From Pseudaquabacterium inlustre (GTDB lineage Bacteria; Pseudomonadota; Gammaproteobacteria; Burkholderiales; Burkholderiaceae_C): a stretch of DNA of 64,000 bases. Positions 51,369 through 59,587 of this stretch are shown piece by piece. Both the position numbers and the translations under genes were made by a program. Location: positions 434,001 through 498,000 of the forward strand of contig NZ_JBBUTH010000011.1 in NCBI RefSeq assembly GCF_038066595.1. Reading direction: 5' to 3'. The notes below the pieces were generated by a model. The model was given only the letters and a program-made list of their open reading frames with translations, made no database searches and was not told the DNA's origin. The stretch's first letter is position 1. Each line of letters starts with the position of its first letter.

Positions 51369-52397
51369 ATGACCGTGCTGCGCGGCGACGATCCCGCGGC
51401 CCTGGCCGCCGCCGCCGAGCGCCTGGCCGCCGGCGAGCTGGTGGCCCTGCCCACCGAGACCGTGTACGGCCTGGGCGCGCGCGCCGACCAGGATGACGCG
51501 GTGGCCCGGATCTTCGCCGCCAAGGGCCGGCCGGCCGATCATCCGCTGATCGTGCACGTGGCCGATGCCGCGGGCGCGGCGCCGTTCGCGGCCGATCTGC
51601 CGCCGGCTGCGCAGCGCCTGATGGCCGCCTTCTGGCCCGGCCCGGTGACGGTGATCGTGCCGCGCCGCGAGGGCGTGGCCACGGCCTCGGCCGGCGGGCA
51701 GTCCAGCATCGGCCTGCGCTGTCCGGCGCACCCGGTGGCGCAGGCGCTGCTGCGTGCCGCGGCCGCGCGCGGCGTGCCGGGCGTGTCGGCGCCGAGTGCC
51801 AACCGCTTCGGCCGTGTCAGCCCCACCACCGCCGCGCATGTGGCCGACGAGTTCGGCCCCGACCTGCTGGTGCTCGACGGTGGCGACTGCGAGGTGGGCA
51901 TCGAGTCGGCCATCGTCGACGTCAGCCGCGGCCGGCCGGTGCTGCTGCGCCCCGGCGTGCTGCCGCGCGAGGTGCTCGAGGCCGCACTCGGCGAGCCGCT
52001 GCACGCGCCCGATGCCGCGGCGCCGCGCGCGTCGGGCACGCTGGCCTCGCACTACGCGCCGCGCGCGCGGGTGCGCCTGTTCGACGCCGCCGGCCTGGCC
52101 ACTGCGCTTTGCCGGGCCGATACATCGGTGCCGCCGTGGCCCGAAGGCGTGGCGGTATATTCGCGCCAGCCTGTGGCAGCGCCTGCCGGGCGCTGGCACG
52201 CCATGCCCGCCGAGCCGGTGGCCGCGGCGCATGAACTGTTCGCCGTGCTGCGGGCGCTGGATGTGCCGGCGGTGCGCGAGATCTGGATCGAGCAGCCGCC
52301 CGATCTACCCGCCTGGGAAGGCGTGCGCGACCGCCTGCGGCGCGCCGCCGCCGACCCCGGTGCCGAAGCCGGTGCGCCCGGCCCTGGCGCCCTCTGA
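51369..52397 (+). CDS. tsaC: L-threonylcarbamoyladenylate synthase (Sua5 type)
   Basis: This 342-aa protein makes threonylcarbamoyl-AMP from threonine, bicarbonate and ATP for t6A37 modification of tRNA. The YrdC domain covers about residues 1-200, with ALPTETVYGLGARA, KGRPADHPLIVHV, FWPGPVTVI and SAPSANRFGRVSPTTA. The SUA5 C-terminal domain follows (GTLASHYAPRARVRLF and beyond). Length marks it as Sua5-type rather than the short TsaC. It follows purK by 19 bases. TsaB, a partner in the same pathway, is encoded about 2 kb downstream. Confidence 0.93.
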   Translation: MTVLRGDDPAALAAAAERLAAGELVALPTETVYGLGARADQDDAVARIFAAKGRPADHPLIVHVADAAGAAPFAADLPPAAQRLMAAFWPGPVTVIVPRREGVATASAGGQSSIGLRCPAHPVAQALLRAAAARGVPGVSAPSANRFGRVSPTTAAHVADEFGPDLLVLDGGDCEVGIESAIVDVSRGRPVLLRPGVLPREVLEAALGEPLHAPDAAAPRASGTLASHYAPRARVRLFDAAGLATALCRADTSVPPWPEGVAVYSRQPVAAPAGRWHAMPAEPVAAAHELFAVLRALDVPAVREIWIEQPPDLPAWEGVRDRLRRAAADPGAEAGAPGPGAL

Positions 52398-52416
52398 CGT
52401 TTCAATGGAATCCCCG

Positions 52417-53421
52417 ATGAGTCTCTCGCCCGAACTGAACCGCCGTCTGCCGCGTTGGCTGGCCCCGCTGGGTGCCCTGGCGGCCGCGGTGCTGATGGCC
52501 AGTTGCGGCGGCGGCACCTCGCAGGTGCAGGCCTTCAAGCCCGACCGCGTGGTGGTGCTGGGTGACGAGACCAGCCTGATCGCCGATGCCACCGATGCCG
52601 AGGGCAAGCACGACGGCTTCAAGTACACGATCAACGACCGCACCTCCACCAGCACCGGCAAGTGCACCGCGCTGCCCACCTTCGCGCAGGCGGTGGCCAA
52701 CCTGTACGGCTTCGCGTTCAAGGAGTGCAACCCGAACAGCGCCACGGTCAAGGCCGTCACCTACGCCGCCGAGAACGCCACGGTGGGCGACATCGCCATC
52801 GGCCTGGAGCAGCAGGCGGCCACGGCCTCGCTGGGCAGCAAGGACATGGTCACCGTGATGATCGGCCTGCACGACGTGATCGAGGTCTACGAGAAGGTCA
52901 AGAACGGCACCTGGAGCGAGAGCACCGCGATCACCGAGATCAAGGCGCGTGGCCGCAAGGCCGCCAGCGTGATGAACAACGTGATCCTGAAGTCGGGCGC
53001 GCGTGCGCTGCTGTTCACCATCCCCGACCTGGGCTTGTCGCCGTACGCCGTCACCGAGCAGCTGTCGCGCTCGAACGCCAAGGCCCTGCTGTCGCAGCTG
53101 ACCTACGACTACAACGCCGAGATGCGCGCCGGCATCGACGCCACCGCCTACGACGGCCGCAACTACGGCCTGGTGCTGGTCGACGACCTGGTGTCGGCCG
53201 TCTACAAGGCGCCCACCGCCTACCTGGCCTCGCCGGCCTCGCCCGACGTGGCCGCCTGCGACAAGACCCAGGTCACGGCGCCGCAGTGCACCACCGCCAC
53301 GCTGGTCTCGGGCGCGTCGAGCACCAGCCACCTGTGGGCCGACGACATCCATCTCGGCCCGCAGGCGCACAGCCTGATCGGCAGCCAGGCGCAGACGCGC
53401 GCGCTGAACAACCCGTTCTGA
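52417..53421 (+). CDS. SGNH/GDSL hydrolase-like lipoprotein with an altered nucleophile motif
   Basis: This 334-aa protein carries a lipoprotein signal (WLAPLGALAAAVLMASC, Cys30). It is followed by an SGNH-like fold: block I VVVLGDETS (residues 46-53), block III VTVMIGLHD, and block V WADDIHLGPQAH with the Asp and His of a catalytic dyad. In normal GDSL enzymes block I reads GDS with the nucleophilic serine; here Glu51 replaces it. Either a shifted Ser53 acts or the protein is not a hydrolase. The ATG at 52417 follows GGAA; an in-frame ATG 4 codons earlier is possible. It lies between tsaC and tsaB. Confidence 0.8.
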   Translation: MSLSPELNRRLPRWLAPLGALAAAVLMASCGGGTSQVQAFKPDRVVVLGDETSLIADATDAEGKHDGFKYTINDRTSTSTGKCTALPTFAQAVANLYGFAFKECNPNSATVKAVTYAAENATVGDIAIGLEQQAATASLGSKDMVTVMIGLHDVIEVYEKVKNGTWSESTAITEIKARGRKAASVMNNVILKSGARALLFTIPDLGLSPYAVTEQLSRSNAKALLSQLTYDYNAEMRAGIDATAYDGRNYGLVLVDDLVSAVYKAPTAYLASPASPDVAACDKTQVTAPQCTTATLVSGASSTSHLWADDIHLGPQAHSLIGSQAQTRALNNPF

Positions 53422-53440
53422 CCGCCCGGGCCGCCCGGTC

Positions 53441-54202
53441 GTGACCGCCCGTCTGCTGGCGCTGGACACCGCCACCGAGTGGCTGGCCGCCGGCCTGCGC
53501 ACGCCGCACGGCCGCTGGCTGCGCCACGAATCCGGCGGCGCCCAGGCGTCGGCGCGCCTGGTGCCGGTGCTGCAGCAGCTGCTGCAGCAGGGCGGCGAAT
53601 CGCTGGGCGCGCTGGACGCCATCGCCTTCGGCGTCGGGCCCGGCGCCTTCACCGGGCTGCGCACGGCCTGTGCCGTGGCCCAGGGCCTGGGCTTCGGCGC
53701 CGGCCTGCCGCTGCTGCCGATCGACAGCCTGCTGCTGGTGGCCGAGGCCGCGCGCGCCACGCAGGCCGATGGCGGCGCCGGGGCCTGGTGGGTGGCGGTG
53801 GATGCGCGCATGGACGAGGTCTACGCGGCCGAGTACCGCCACGACGCCGGCACCGGCTGGCACACCGTGACGCCGCCGGCGCTGTACACGCTGGCCGCGC
53901 TGGCCGCGCGCTGGGAGGCCGCCGCGCCGGTCCGCGTGGCCGGCAATGCGCCGCGTGTCTTCGGCGCGCGCCTGCCGCTGCAGGGCGTGCGCTGCATCGA
54001 GCCGGTCGAGGCGCCGGGTGAGATGGCTGAGACGTGTGAAGGCGGCCGTGCCGCCGCGCTGCTGACCCTGGCCGAGGCGGCCTGGGCGCGTGGCGACGCC
54101 ATCGCCGCCGACCAGGCCCTGCCGCTGTACCTGCGCGACAAGGTGGCGCTGACCACCGAGGAGCGCCTGCGCCAGCGCGCCGCCGCGGAGCCGCGGGGAT
54201 GA
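53441..54202 (+). CDS. tsaB: tRNA threonylcarbamoyladenosine biosynthesis protein TsaB
   Basis: TsaB (253 aa) is the catalytically inactive ASKHA-fold partner that activates TsaD in t6A synthesis. The N-terminus LLALDTATEWLAAGL and the glycine-rich IAFGVGPGAFTGLRTACAVAQGL are the family signatures. Start is GTG at 53441; no suitable ATG exists. Its stop overlaps the rimI ATG (ATGA), giving the conserved tsaB-rimI pair. Sua5-type TsaC is upstream; tsaD and tsaE are not in the window. Confidence 0.95.
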   Translation: MTARLLALDTATEWLAAGLRTPHGRWLRHESGGAQASARLVPVLQQLLQQGGESLGALDAIAFGVGPGAFTGLRTACAVAQGLGFGAGLPLLPIDSLLLVAEAARATQADGGAGAWWVAVDARMDEVYAAEYRHDAGTGWHTVTPPALYTLAALAARWEAAAPVRVAGNAPRVFGARLPLQGVRCIEPVEAPGEMAETCEGGRAAALLTLAEAAWARGDAIAADQALPLYLRDKVALTTEERLRQRAAAEPRG

Positions 54203-54714
54203 GCGCGCAGCTGCGCCCGGGCGCCGACGCGGCGCCCGTGCACCGGGCCATGCAGGTGATGGATCTCGACCGCGTGATGGCCGTCGAGGCCAGCGCCTAC
54301 AGCCACCCGTGGACGCGCGGCAACTTCATCGACTCGCTGGCCGCCGGCTACGACGCCGAGTTGCGCCTGGGCGAGGGCCAGGCCCTGATCGGCTACTGCG
54401 TGGCCATGCGCGGCGTGGGCGAGACGCACCTGCTCAACATCACCGTGGCGCCGGTCTGGCAGCGGCGGGGCCATGCCCGTGCGCTGCTGGCGCGGCTGGT
54501 GGCGCAGTGCCGCGCGCGCGCCGACGAGGCGCTGTGGCTCGAGGTGCGCCAGAGCAATGCGCCGGCCCGTGCGCTGTATGCCGCGCTCGGCTTCGACGAG
54601 GTGGGGCTGCGCCGCGGCTACTACCCGGCCGACCGCGGCCGCGAGGACGCGGTGGTGATGCGCCTGGGCCTGCAGGGCGGCGCCCATGAAGGAGACGGCC
54701 ATGCGCTGGGATGA
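54199..54714 (+). CDS. rimI: Ribosomal protein S18-alanine N-acetyltransferase
   Basis: RimI (171 aa) acetylates the N-terminal alanine of ribosomal protein S18. It is a GNAT protein with the RimI start VMAVEASAYSHPWTRGNFIDSL. The acetyl-CoA-binding loop VAPVWQRRGHARALL follows, then the C-terminal EVRQSNAPARALYAALGFDEVGLRRGYYP, with a conserved Tyr. Start and stop overlap tsaB (4 bases) and udg (14 bases), indicating one operon, as in many betaproteobacteria. Confidence 0.95.
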   Translation: MSAQLRPGADAAPVHRAMQVMDLDRVMAVEASAYSHPWTRGNFIDSLAAGYDAELRLGEGQALIGYCVAMRGVGETHLLNITVAPVWQRRGHARALLARLVAQCRARADEALWLEVRQSNAPARALYAALGFDEVGLRRGYYPADRGREDAVVMRLGLQGGAHEGDGHALG

Positions 54715-55582
54715 GCGCCAGCAGGCGATGCTGCGCACGCTGGGCCTGCGCCTGTGGCTGCCGCCGGACGATGCGGTTGCGCCGTCGCCCGAGGCCGAGG
54801 CACCGGCCGCTGCCGCCGCCGCAGCCCCCGCGCAGGACGTGACGGTGGCCGAGCGACCGCCGGCCGCCGTGGCGCCGGCGCCGCAGCCGGCACCGGCCCC
54901 CGTGGTCCAGGCGGCTGTCACCGCCCCCAGTCCGCGGCCTGTGGCGGTGCAGGTGCCGGTGTCGGTGCCGGTGCGTGCCGCCGACACCGGCCCGGTGTCG
55001 CAGATGGACTGGCCGGCGCTGCGCGCGGCCGTGGACGGCTGCCAGGCCTGCGGCCTGGGCCGCACGCGGCGCAACACCGTGTTCGGCGTGGGCCACATGC
55101 AGGCGCACCTGATGGCCGTGGGCGAGGCGCCGGGCGAACAGGAAGACCGCGAGGGCGAGCCCTTCGTCGGCGCTGCCGGCCAGCTGCTCGACCGCATGCT
55201 GGCGGCCCTGGGCCTCACGCGCGAGGCCGCCGAGCCCGCGCGCCAGGTGTTCATCGCCAACACGCTGAAGTGCCGGCCCCCGCACAACCGCAACCCGCAG
55301 CCCGACGAGCTGGCGCAGTGCCAGCCCTTCCTCGAGCGTCAGGTGGCCCTGGTGCAGCCGCGCGTGATCCTGGCCATGGGCCGCTTCGCCGTGCAGTCGC
55401 TGCTGGGCACCGATGCGCCGATCGGCCGCCTGCGCGGCACCGTGCACCAGTGGCAGGGCCGGCCGCTCATCGTCACCTACCACCCGGCTTACCTGCTGCG
55501 GCAGCCGGCCGACAAGGCGCGCGCCTGGGACGACCTGTGCCTGGCCGCCAGCTGCCTGGACGCCGCCGCCCGCCCGGCCTGA
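54701..55582 (+). CDS. Uracil-DNA glycosylase, family 4 (iron-sulfur type)
   Basis: This 293-aa enzyme removes uracil from DNA. An N-terminal low-complexity Ala/Pro/Val linker of about 100 residues precedes the catalytic domain. That domain has the cluster cysteines CQACGLG, motif GEAPGEQEDREGEPFVGAAGQLLD, the second cysteine group in NTLKCRPPHNRNP, and the leucine-loop motif HPAYLLR. These features mark a thermophile-type family 4 glycosylase with a [4Fe-4S] cluster. The start at 54701 is supported by AAGGAGA at 54689-54695; an ATG at 54686 lacks that support. It ends the tsaB-rimI-udg operon. Confidence 0.92.
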   Translation: MRWDERQQAMLRTLGLRLWLPPDDAVAPSPEAEAPAAAAAAAPAQDVTVAERPPAAVAPAPQPAPAPVVQAAVTAPSPRPVAVQVPVSVPVRAADTGPVSQMDWPALRAAVDGCQACGLGRTRRNTVFGVGHMQAHLMAVGEAPGEQEDREGEPFVGAAGQLLDRMLAALGLTREAAEPARQVFIANTLKCRPPHNRNPQPDELAQCQPFLERQVALVQPRVILAMGRFAVQSLLGTDAPIGRLRGTVHQWQGRPLIVTYHPAYLLRQPADKARAWDDLCLAASCLDAAARPA

Positions 55583-55695
55583 AGCCAGGATCCCTCCCGG
55601 GTGTCAAGCCCGCGACCTGAGCGCCTGCGGGGCCGCCCCGCCGATATCATGCCCGCCGGCCGCTCCGGCAAGGCGCGGCTGGAGGAGCCCCGAAC

Positions 55696-58173
55696 TTGCA
55701 TCGCGACACCGGTCCGCAGCACCCCCCCGGTCCGCCACCGCCGCCCGACCTGGGCTGGCCCGACGTTCCGCTGCCCGCGCTGGCCCTGGATGGCCAGGGC
55801 CGGGCGCTGGCGGTCAATGCGGCGCTGGCCGAGCGCGCCGGCCTGCCGCGCGAGGCCTTGCTGGCCGAAGGCTGGTGGCAGCTGCTGGCGCCCGAGGCGC
55901 TGCCACCGCTGCGCGCAGCACTGCGCCCTGGCCAGCAGGCCGTGCTGCAGCTGCCGCTGGCGCCACCGGCCGGTGGCCGCGCGATGCTGGAGCCCACCGA
56001 GCCGGTGACGCTGATGCTGGGCTGGCAGCGCACCACCGGCCTGCACCTGGCGGTGATGGGCACGGTGAGCGGGTTGTGGCGCACGCTGGCCGCCGAGCAG
56101 TCGCGCAGCCGCGTGCAGCAGCGCCTGGGCGACATGCTGCCGGTGATGATCGCCTACTACGGTGGCGCCGAGCGCGTGTGCCGCTATGCCAACCAGGCCT
56201 ACGCCAGCTTCTACGGCTTCGACACCCAGGCCATCGTGGGCCGCAGCCTGCGCGAGGTGCTGGGCGACGACGGGGTGCGCGATGTGCAGCCCGAGGTGCA
56301 GGCCATGCTGCAGCAGCGGCGCACCGTGTCCTACACCCGCGCCTGGGCACCGGCCGACGGCGGTCCGCGGCGCTGGGTGGACGTGAACCTGATCCCGCAT
56401 GTGGCCGAGCCCGGACCGCGTGGCGACGGCCCGACGCTGGGCGCCTTCGTGCTGGTGAGCGATGTCTCGCGCTTCATCGACACCGAGCGGGCGCTGCGCG
56501 AGAGCGAGGAGCGGCTGCGCAAGTTCATGGACGCCAGCGTGGAGGGCATCGCCTTCCACCGCGACGGCGTGATCACCGACGTGAACGCGCCGATGGCGGC
56601 GCTGGTGGGCCATGCGCGCGAGGCGCTGATCGGCCAGCCGGTGATGCGCTTCATCGCCCCCGACCACGTGGCCCGCGTGGGCGCCGGCCTGGCGCGGCTG
56701 AGCGAGCTGCCCTACGAGGCGGCCTGCCTGCATGCCGACGGCCACGAGGTGCCGATCGAGATCATCGCGCGGGCCATCGAGCACGAGGGCCAGCCGCTGC
56801 GCATGGTGGTGGTGCGTGACATCCGCGACCGCCAGGCCGCGCGGGCGCGCATGCAGCACCTGGCCGAGCACGATGCGCTGACCGGCCTGCGCAACCGCGG
56901 TGCCTTCATGGCGGCCCTGCAGGCGGCCATCGAGCACCCGCCGGTGCCGGGGGGCTGCCAGGCGCTGCTGTTCGTCGACCTGGACCACTTCAAGCGCATC
57001 AACGACGCGCTGGGCCATCTGGCCGGCGACGCGCTGCTGCGCGCCGTGGCCGAGCGCCTGCGGGGCGCGCTGCCGCCCGGCGCGGTGGCCGGGCGCTTCG
57101 GTGGCGACGAGTTCGTGATCCTGCTGCCCCAGGTGGCGGACGCCGACGCGGCACGCGCCGCCGCCCAGCAGCTGCAGGCCGCGATGGGCGCGCCGGTGCA
57201 CTGGGGCGGCCGCAGCATGGCGGTCACCCCCACCATCGGCGTGGCCCTGCACCCGGCCGACGGCGACAGCGCCGATGCGCTGCTGCGCCATGCCGATGCC
57301 GCGCTGTACGCCGGCAAGGCGGCCGGTCGCGCGACGGTCATGCTGTTCCAGCCGGCCATGGCGGCGGCCATCGAGGCCGGCCTGCAGCTCGAGGCGCGCA
57401 TCGCGCAGGGCCTGCGCCAGGGCGAGTTCGACTGGCGGCTGCAGCCGCGCTGCGCGCTGGCCGATGGCCGCCTGCGTGGCCTGCAGGCGCAGCTGCACTG
57501 GCACCACCCCGCGCGCGGCAGCCTGGCGCTGGCCGAGTTCGCGCCCGCCGCCGCACAGGCCGGCCTGCTGCAGCCGCTGCTGGACTGGGCGCTGGCCGGG
57601 GCCCTGCACCTGCTGGCCGACTGGTCGGCGCTGCAGCTGGGCGTGCCGCTGTGCCTGGCGCTGGGCGGCCTGGCACAGCGCGCCGCGGGCCTGGCGGAGC
57701 GTGTCGAGCGCGCGCTCGACGCCGCGCCCTGCGGCGGGCGCAGCGCCGCCGGCCGCCTGGCGCTGGAGTTCGACGCCGCGCTGCTCGCCGACGATGCGGG
57801 CCTGGTGACCGACCTGCTGCAGCGCCTGCAGGCGCGCGGCGTGGCCGTGTGGCTGGCCGGTGTGGGCGCGGGGGCGCTGCCACTGGGGCTGCTGCGCTCG
57901 GCCACGGCCGGCGCCGGGCCGCTGGCCGGTCTGGTGCTCGACCCGGGCCTGGCCGCGGTGCCGGCCGGCTCGGCGGTGGACCTGGCCGTGCTGCGCAGCC
58001 TGGTGGCGCTGGCCGGCGGCCTGGGGCTGGCGCTGTGCGCCCCCGGCGTGGCCGGCAGCGCGCAATGGCAGGCCTTGCAGGAGGCCGGCTGCGAGCAGGC
58101 CCAGGGGCCGTGGGTGGCCGCGGCGATGACCCCGGCCGAGGCCACGGCCTGGCTGGCCACGCAGCGGCCCTGA
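55696..58173 (+). CDS. PAS-GGDEF diguanylate cyclase with degenerate EAL domain
   Basis: This 825-aa cytoplasmic protein has two or three PAS-like sensor domains (about 20-125, 145-265 and 275-390). A GGDEF domain follows (about 395-555) with an intact active site FGGDEF at 469-473, then an EAL-like domain (about 570-820). The EAL signature is replaced by QAQLHW (597-602), and the usual metal-binding E and DDFGTG motifs are absent, so phosphodiesterase activity is unlikely. No RxxD inhibitory site precedes GGDEF. It probably makes c-di-GMP in response to a PAS-sensed signal. The start is TTG at 55696, with GGAGGAG 8 bases upstream. It is convergent with glmU. Confidence 0.87.
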   Translation: MHRDTGPQHPPGPPPPPDLGWPDVPLPALALDGQGRALAVNAALAERAGLPREALLAEGWWQLLAPEALPPLRAALRPGQQAVLQLPLAPPAGGRAMLEPTEPVTLMLGWQRTTGLHLAVMGTVSGLWRTLAAEQSRSRVQQRLGDMLPVMIAYYGGAERVCRYANQAYASFYGFDTQAIVGRSLREVLGDDGVRDVQPEVQAMLQQRRTVSYTRAWAPADGGPRRWVDVNLIPHVAEPGPRGDGPTLGAFVLVSDVSRFIDTERALRESEERLRKFMDASVEGIAFHRDGVITDVNAPMAALVGHAREALIGQPVMRFIAPDHVARVGAGLARLSELPYEAACLHADGHEVPIEIIARAIEHEGQPLRMVVVRDIRDRQAARARMQHLAEHDALTGLRNRGAFMAALQAAIEHPPVPGGCQALLFVDLDHFKRINDALGHLAGDALLRAVAERLRGALPPGAVAGRFGGDEFVILLPQVADADAARAAAQQLQAAMGAPVHWGGRSMAVTPTIGVALHPADGDSADALLRHADAALYAGKAAGRATVMLFQPAMAAAIEAGLQLEARIAQGLRQGEFDWRLQPRCALADGRLRGLQAQLHWHHPARGSLALAEFAPAAAQAGLLQPLLDWALAGALHLLADWSALQLGVPLCLALGGLAQRAAGLAERVERALDAAPCGGRSAAGRLALEFDAALLADDAGLVTDLLQRLQARGVAVWLAGVGAGALPLGLLRSATAGAGPLAGLVLDPGLAAVPAGSAVDLAVLRSLVALAGGLGLALCAPGVAGSAQWQALQEAGCEQAQGPWVAAAMTPAEATAWLATQRP

Positions 58174-58190
58174 GGCGCGCGCCGCGCGCC
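58174..58190 (+). terminator. GC hairpin directly after the GGDEF gene stop
   Basis: A perfect 7-bp stem GGCGCGC/GCGCGCC with a 3-base loop starts immediately after the TGA. There is no T tract. It lies in the 33-base gap between convergent genes and may protect or define a 3' end. Confidence 0.35.
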
Positions 58191-58206
58191 GGCCGGCCCG
58201 TGGGGC

Positions 58207-59583
58207 TTACTTCCTGGCCTTGACCGGCCGCGTCCAGCCGCTCAGCGACACCTGCTTGGCGCGCGCCACCGTCAGCTGGCCCTCGGGCGTGTTCTTGGCC
58301 ACCGTGCTGCCGCCGCCGATGGTGCCGCCGGCGCCGATGCTCACCGGCGCGATCAGCACGCAGTTGCTGCCCACATGCACGTCGTCGCCGATCACGGTGC
58401 GGTGCTTGTTGGCGCCGTCGTAGTTGGCGGTGATGCTGCCGGCGCCGTAGTTCACGCGCGCGCCCACGATGGCGTCGCCCAGGTAGGCCAGGTGGTTGGC
58501 TTTGGAGCCCTTGGCCAGCGTGCTGTTCTTCACCTCGACGAAGTTGCCGATGTGCACCTCTTCGGCCAGCTCGGCGCCGGGGCGCAGGCGGGCGTAGGGG
58601 CCGATCAGCGCGCCGGCGCCCACCTTGGCGCCCTCGATGTGCGTGAACGGGTGGATCACCGCGCCGCTGGCGATCTCGGCGTCGCGGATCACGCAGTGCG
58701 CGCCGATGCTCACGTTGTCGCCCAGCGTCACGCGGCCCTCGAACACGCAGCCGACGTCGATCTCGCAGTCCTGACCGTGGGCGAGGCTGCCGCGCAGGTC
58801 GAAGCGCGCGGGGTCGGCCAGGCGCACGCCGGCCTCCAGCAGGCCTTCCGCCAGGCGCTTCTGCAGGCGGCGCTCCAGGTCGGCCAGCTGCAGCGGGCTG
58901 TTGACGCCCAGCACCTCGGTTTCATCGGGCGCATGGCTGGCCACCACCGGCACGCCCTCGGCCACCGCCATCGCGACGATGTCGGTCAGGTAGTACTCCT
59001 TCTGCGCGTTGTCGTTGGTCAGCGCCATCACCCACTTCTTCAGCAGCGCGGTGGGCGCGGCCATCATGCCGGTGTAGACCTCGCGGATCTCGCGCTGGGC
59101 CGGCGTGGCGTCCTTGTGCTCGACGATGCCCAGCACGCGGCCGCCGTGGCCGTCACCCGAACGCATGATGCGGCCGTAGCCGGTGGCATCGGCCAGCTCG
59201 ATGGTCAGCAGCGCCAGCTGGCGGCCGTCGCAGGCCTCGGCCAGCGCGCGCGCAGTGCCGGCGGCGATCAGCGGCACGTCGCCGTTCAGGATCAGCGTGG
59301 TGCCCTCGTCGCCCAGGTGCGGCACCACCTGCTGGATGGCATGGCCCGTGCCCAGTTGCGGCATCTGGCGCACCGGCAGCACGCCGCGCGGGGCAATGGC
59401 AGACTCGACCTCATCGGCGCCATGGCCGGTGATCACCAGCGTGCGGTCGGCGCCCAGCGACTGCGTGGTGTCGAGCACATGCGCCAGCAGCGCGCGGCCG
59501 GCCAGCTTGTGCAGCACCTTGGGCAGGCGGGATTTCATGCGGGTGCCTTTGCCCGCCGCCATGATCACGATGTCGAGTGCCAT
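58207..59583 (-). CDS. glmU: Bifunctional UDP-N-acetylglucosamine pyrophosphorylase / glucosamine-1-phosphate N-acetyltransferase
   Basis: GlmU (458 aa) makes UDP-GlcNAc for peptidoglycan and lipopolysaccharide. The N-terminal uridyltransferase has IVIMAAGKGTRMKSRLPKVLHKLAG, QLGTGHAIQ and LILNGDVPLI. The C-terminal left-handed beta-helix acetyltransferase has hexapeptide repeats and the catalytic stretch GNFVEVKNSTLAKGSKANHLAYLGDA. The ATG at 59583 is used, as the longer open frame upstream has no family similarity. Its start codon overlaps that of the divergent lipoprotein gene. A minus-strand GATAAT at 59623-59618 inside that neighbour is a possible -10. Confidence 0.97.
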   Translation of the reverse strand: MALDIVIMAAGKGTRMKSRLPKVLHKLAGRALLAHVLDTTQSLGADRTLVITGHGADEVESAIAPRGVLPVRQMPQLGTGHAIQQVVPHLGDEGTTLILNGDVPLIAAGTARALAEACDGRQLALLTIELADATGYGRIMRSGDGHGGRVLGIVEHKDATPAQREIREVYTGMMAAPTALLKKWVMALTNDNAQKEYYLTDIVAMAVAEGVPVVASHAPDETEVLGVNSPLQLADLERRLQKRLAEGLLEAGVRLADPARFDLRGSLAHGQDCEIDVGCVFEGRVTLGDNVSIGAHCVIRDAEIASGAVIHPFTHIEGAKVGAGALIGPYARLRPGAELAEEVHIGNFVEVKNSTLAKGSKANHLAYLGDAIVGARVNYGAGSITANYDGANKHRTVIGDDVHVGSNCVLIAPVSIGAGGTIGGGSTVAKNTPEGQLTVARAKQVSLSGWTRPVKARK

Positions 59584-59587
59584 GAGG

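Noticed and set aside
51754..52404. N-terminal extension of the SGNH-like lipoprotein frame
   Set aside because: It overlaps tsaC in another frame; the lipoprotein signal begins at 52417.
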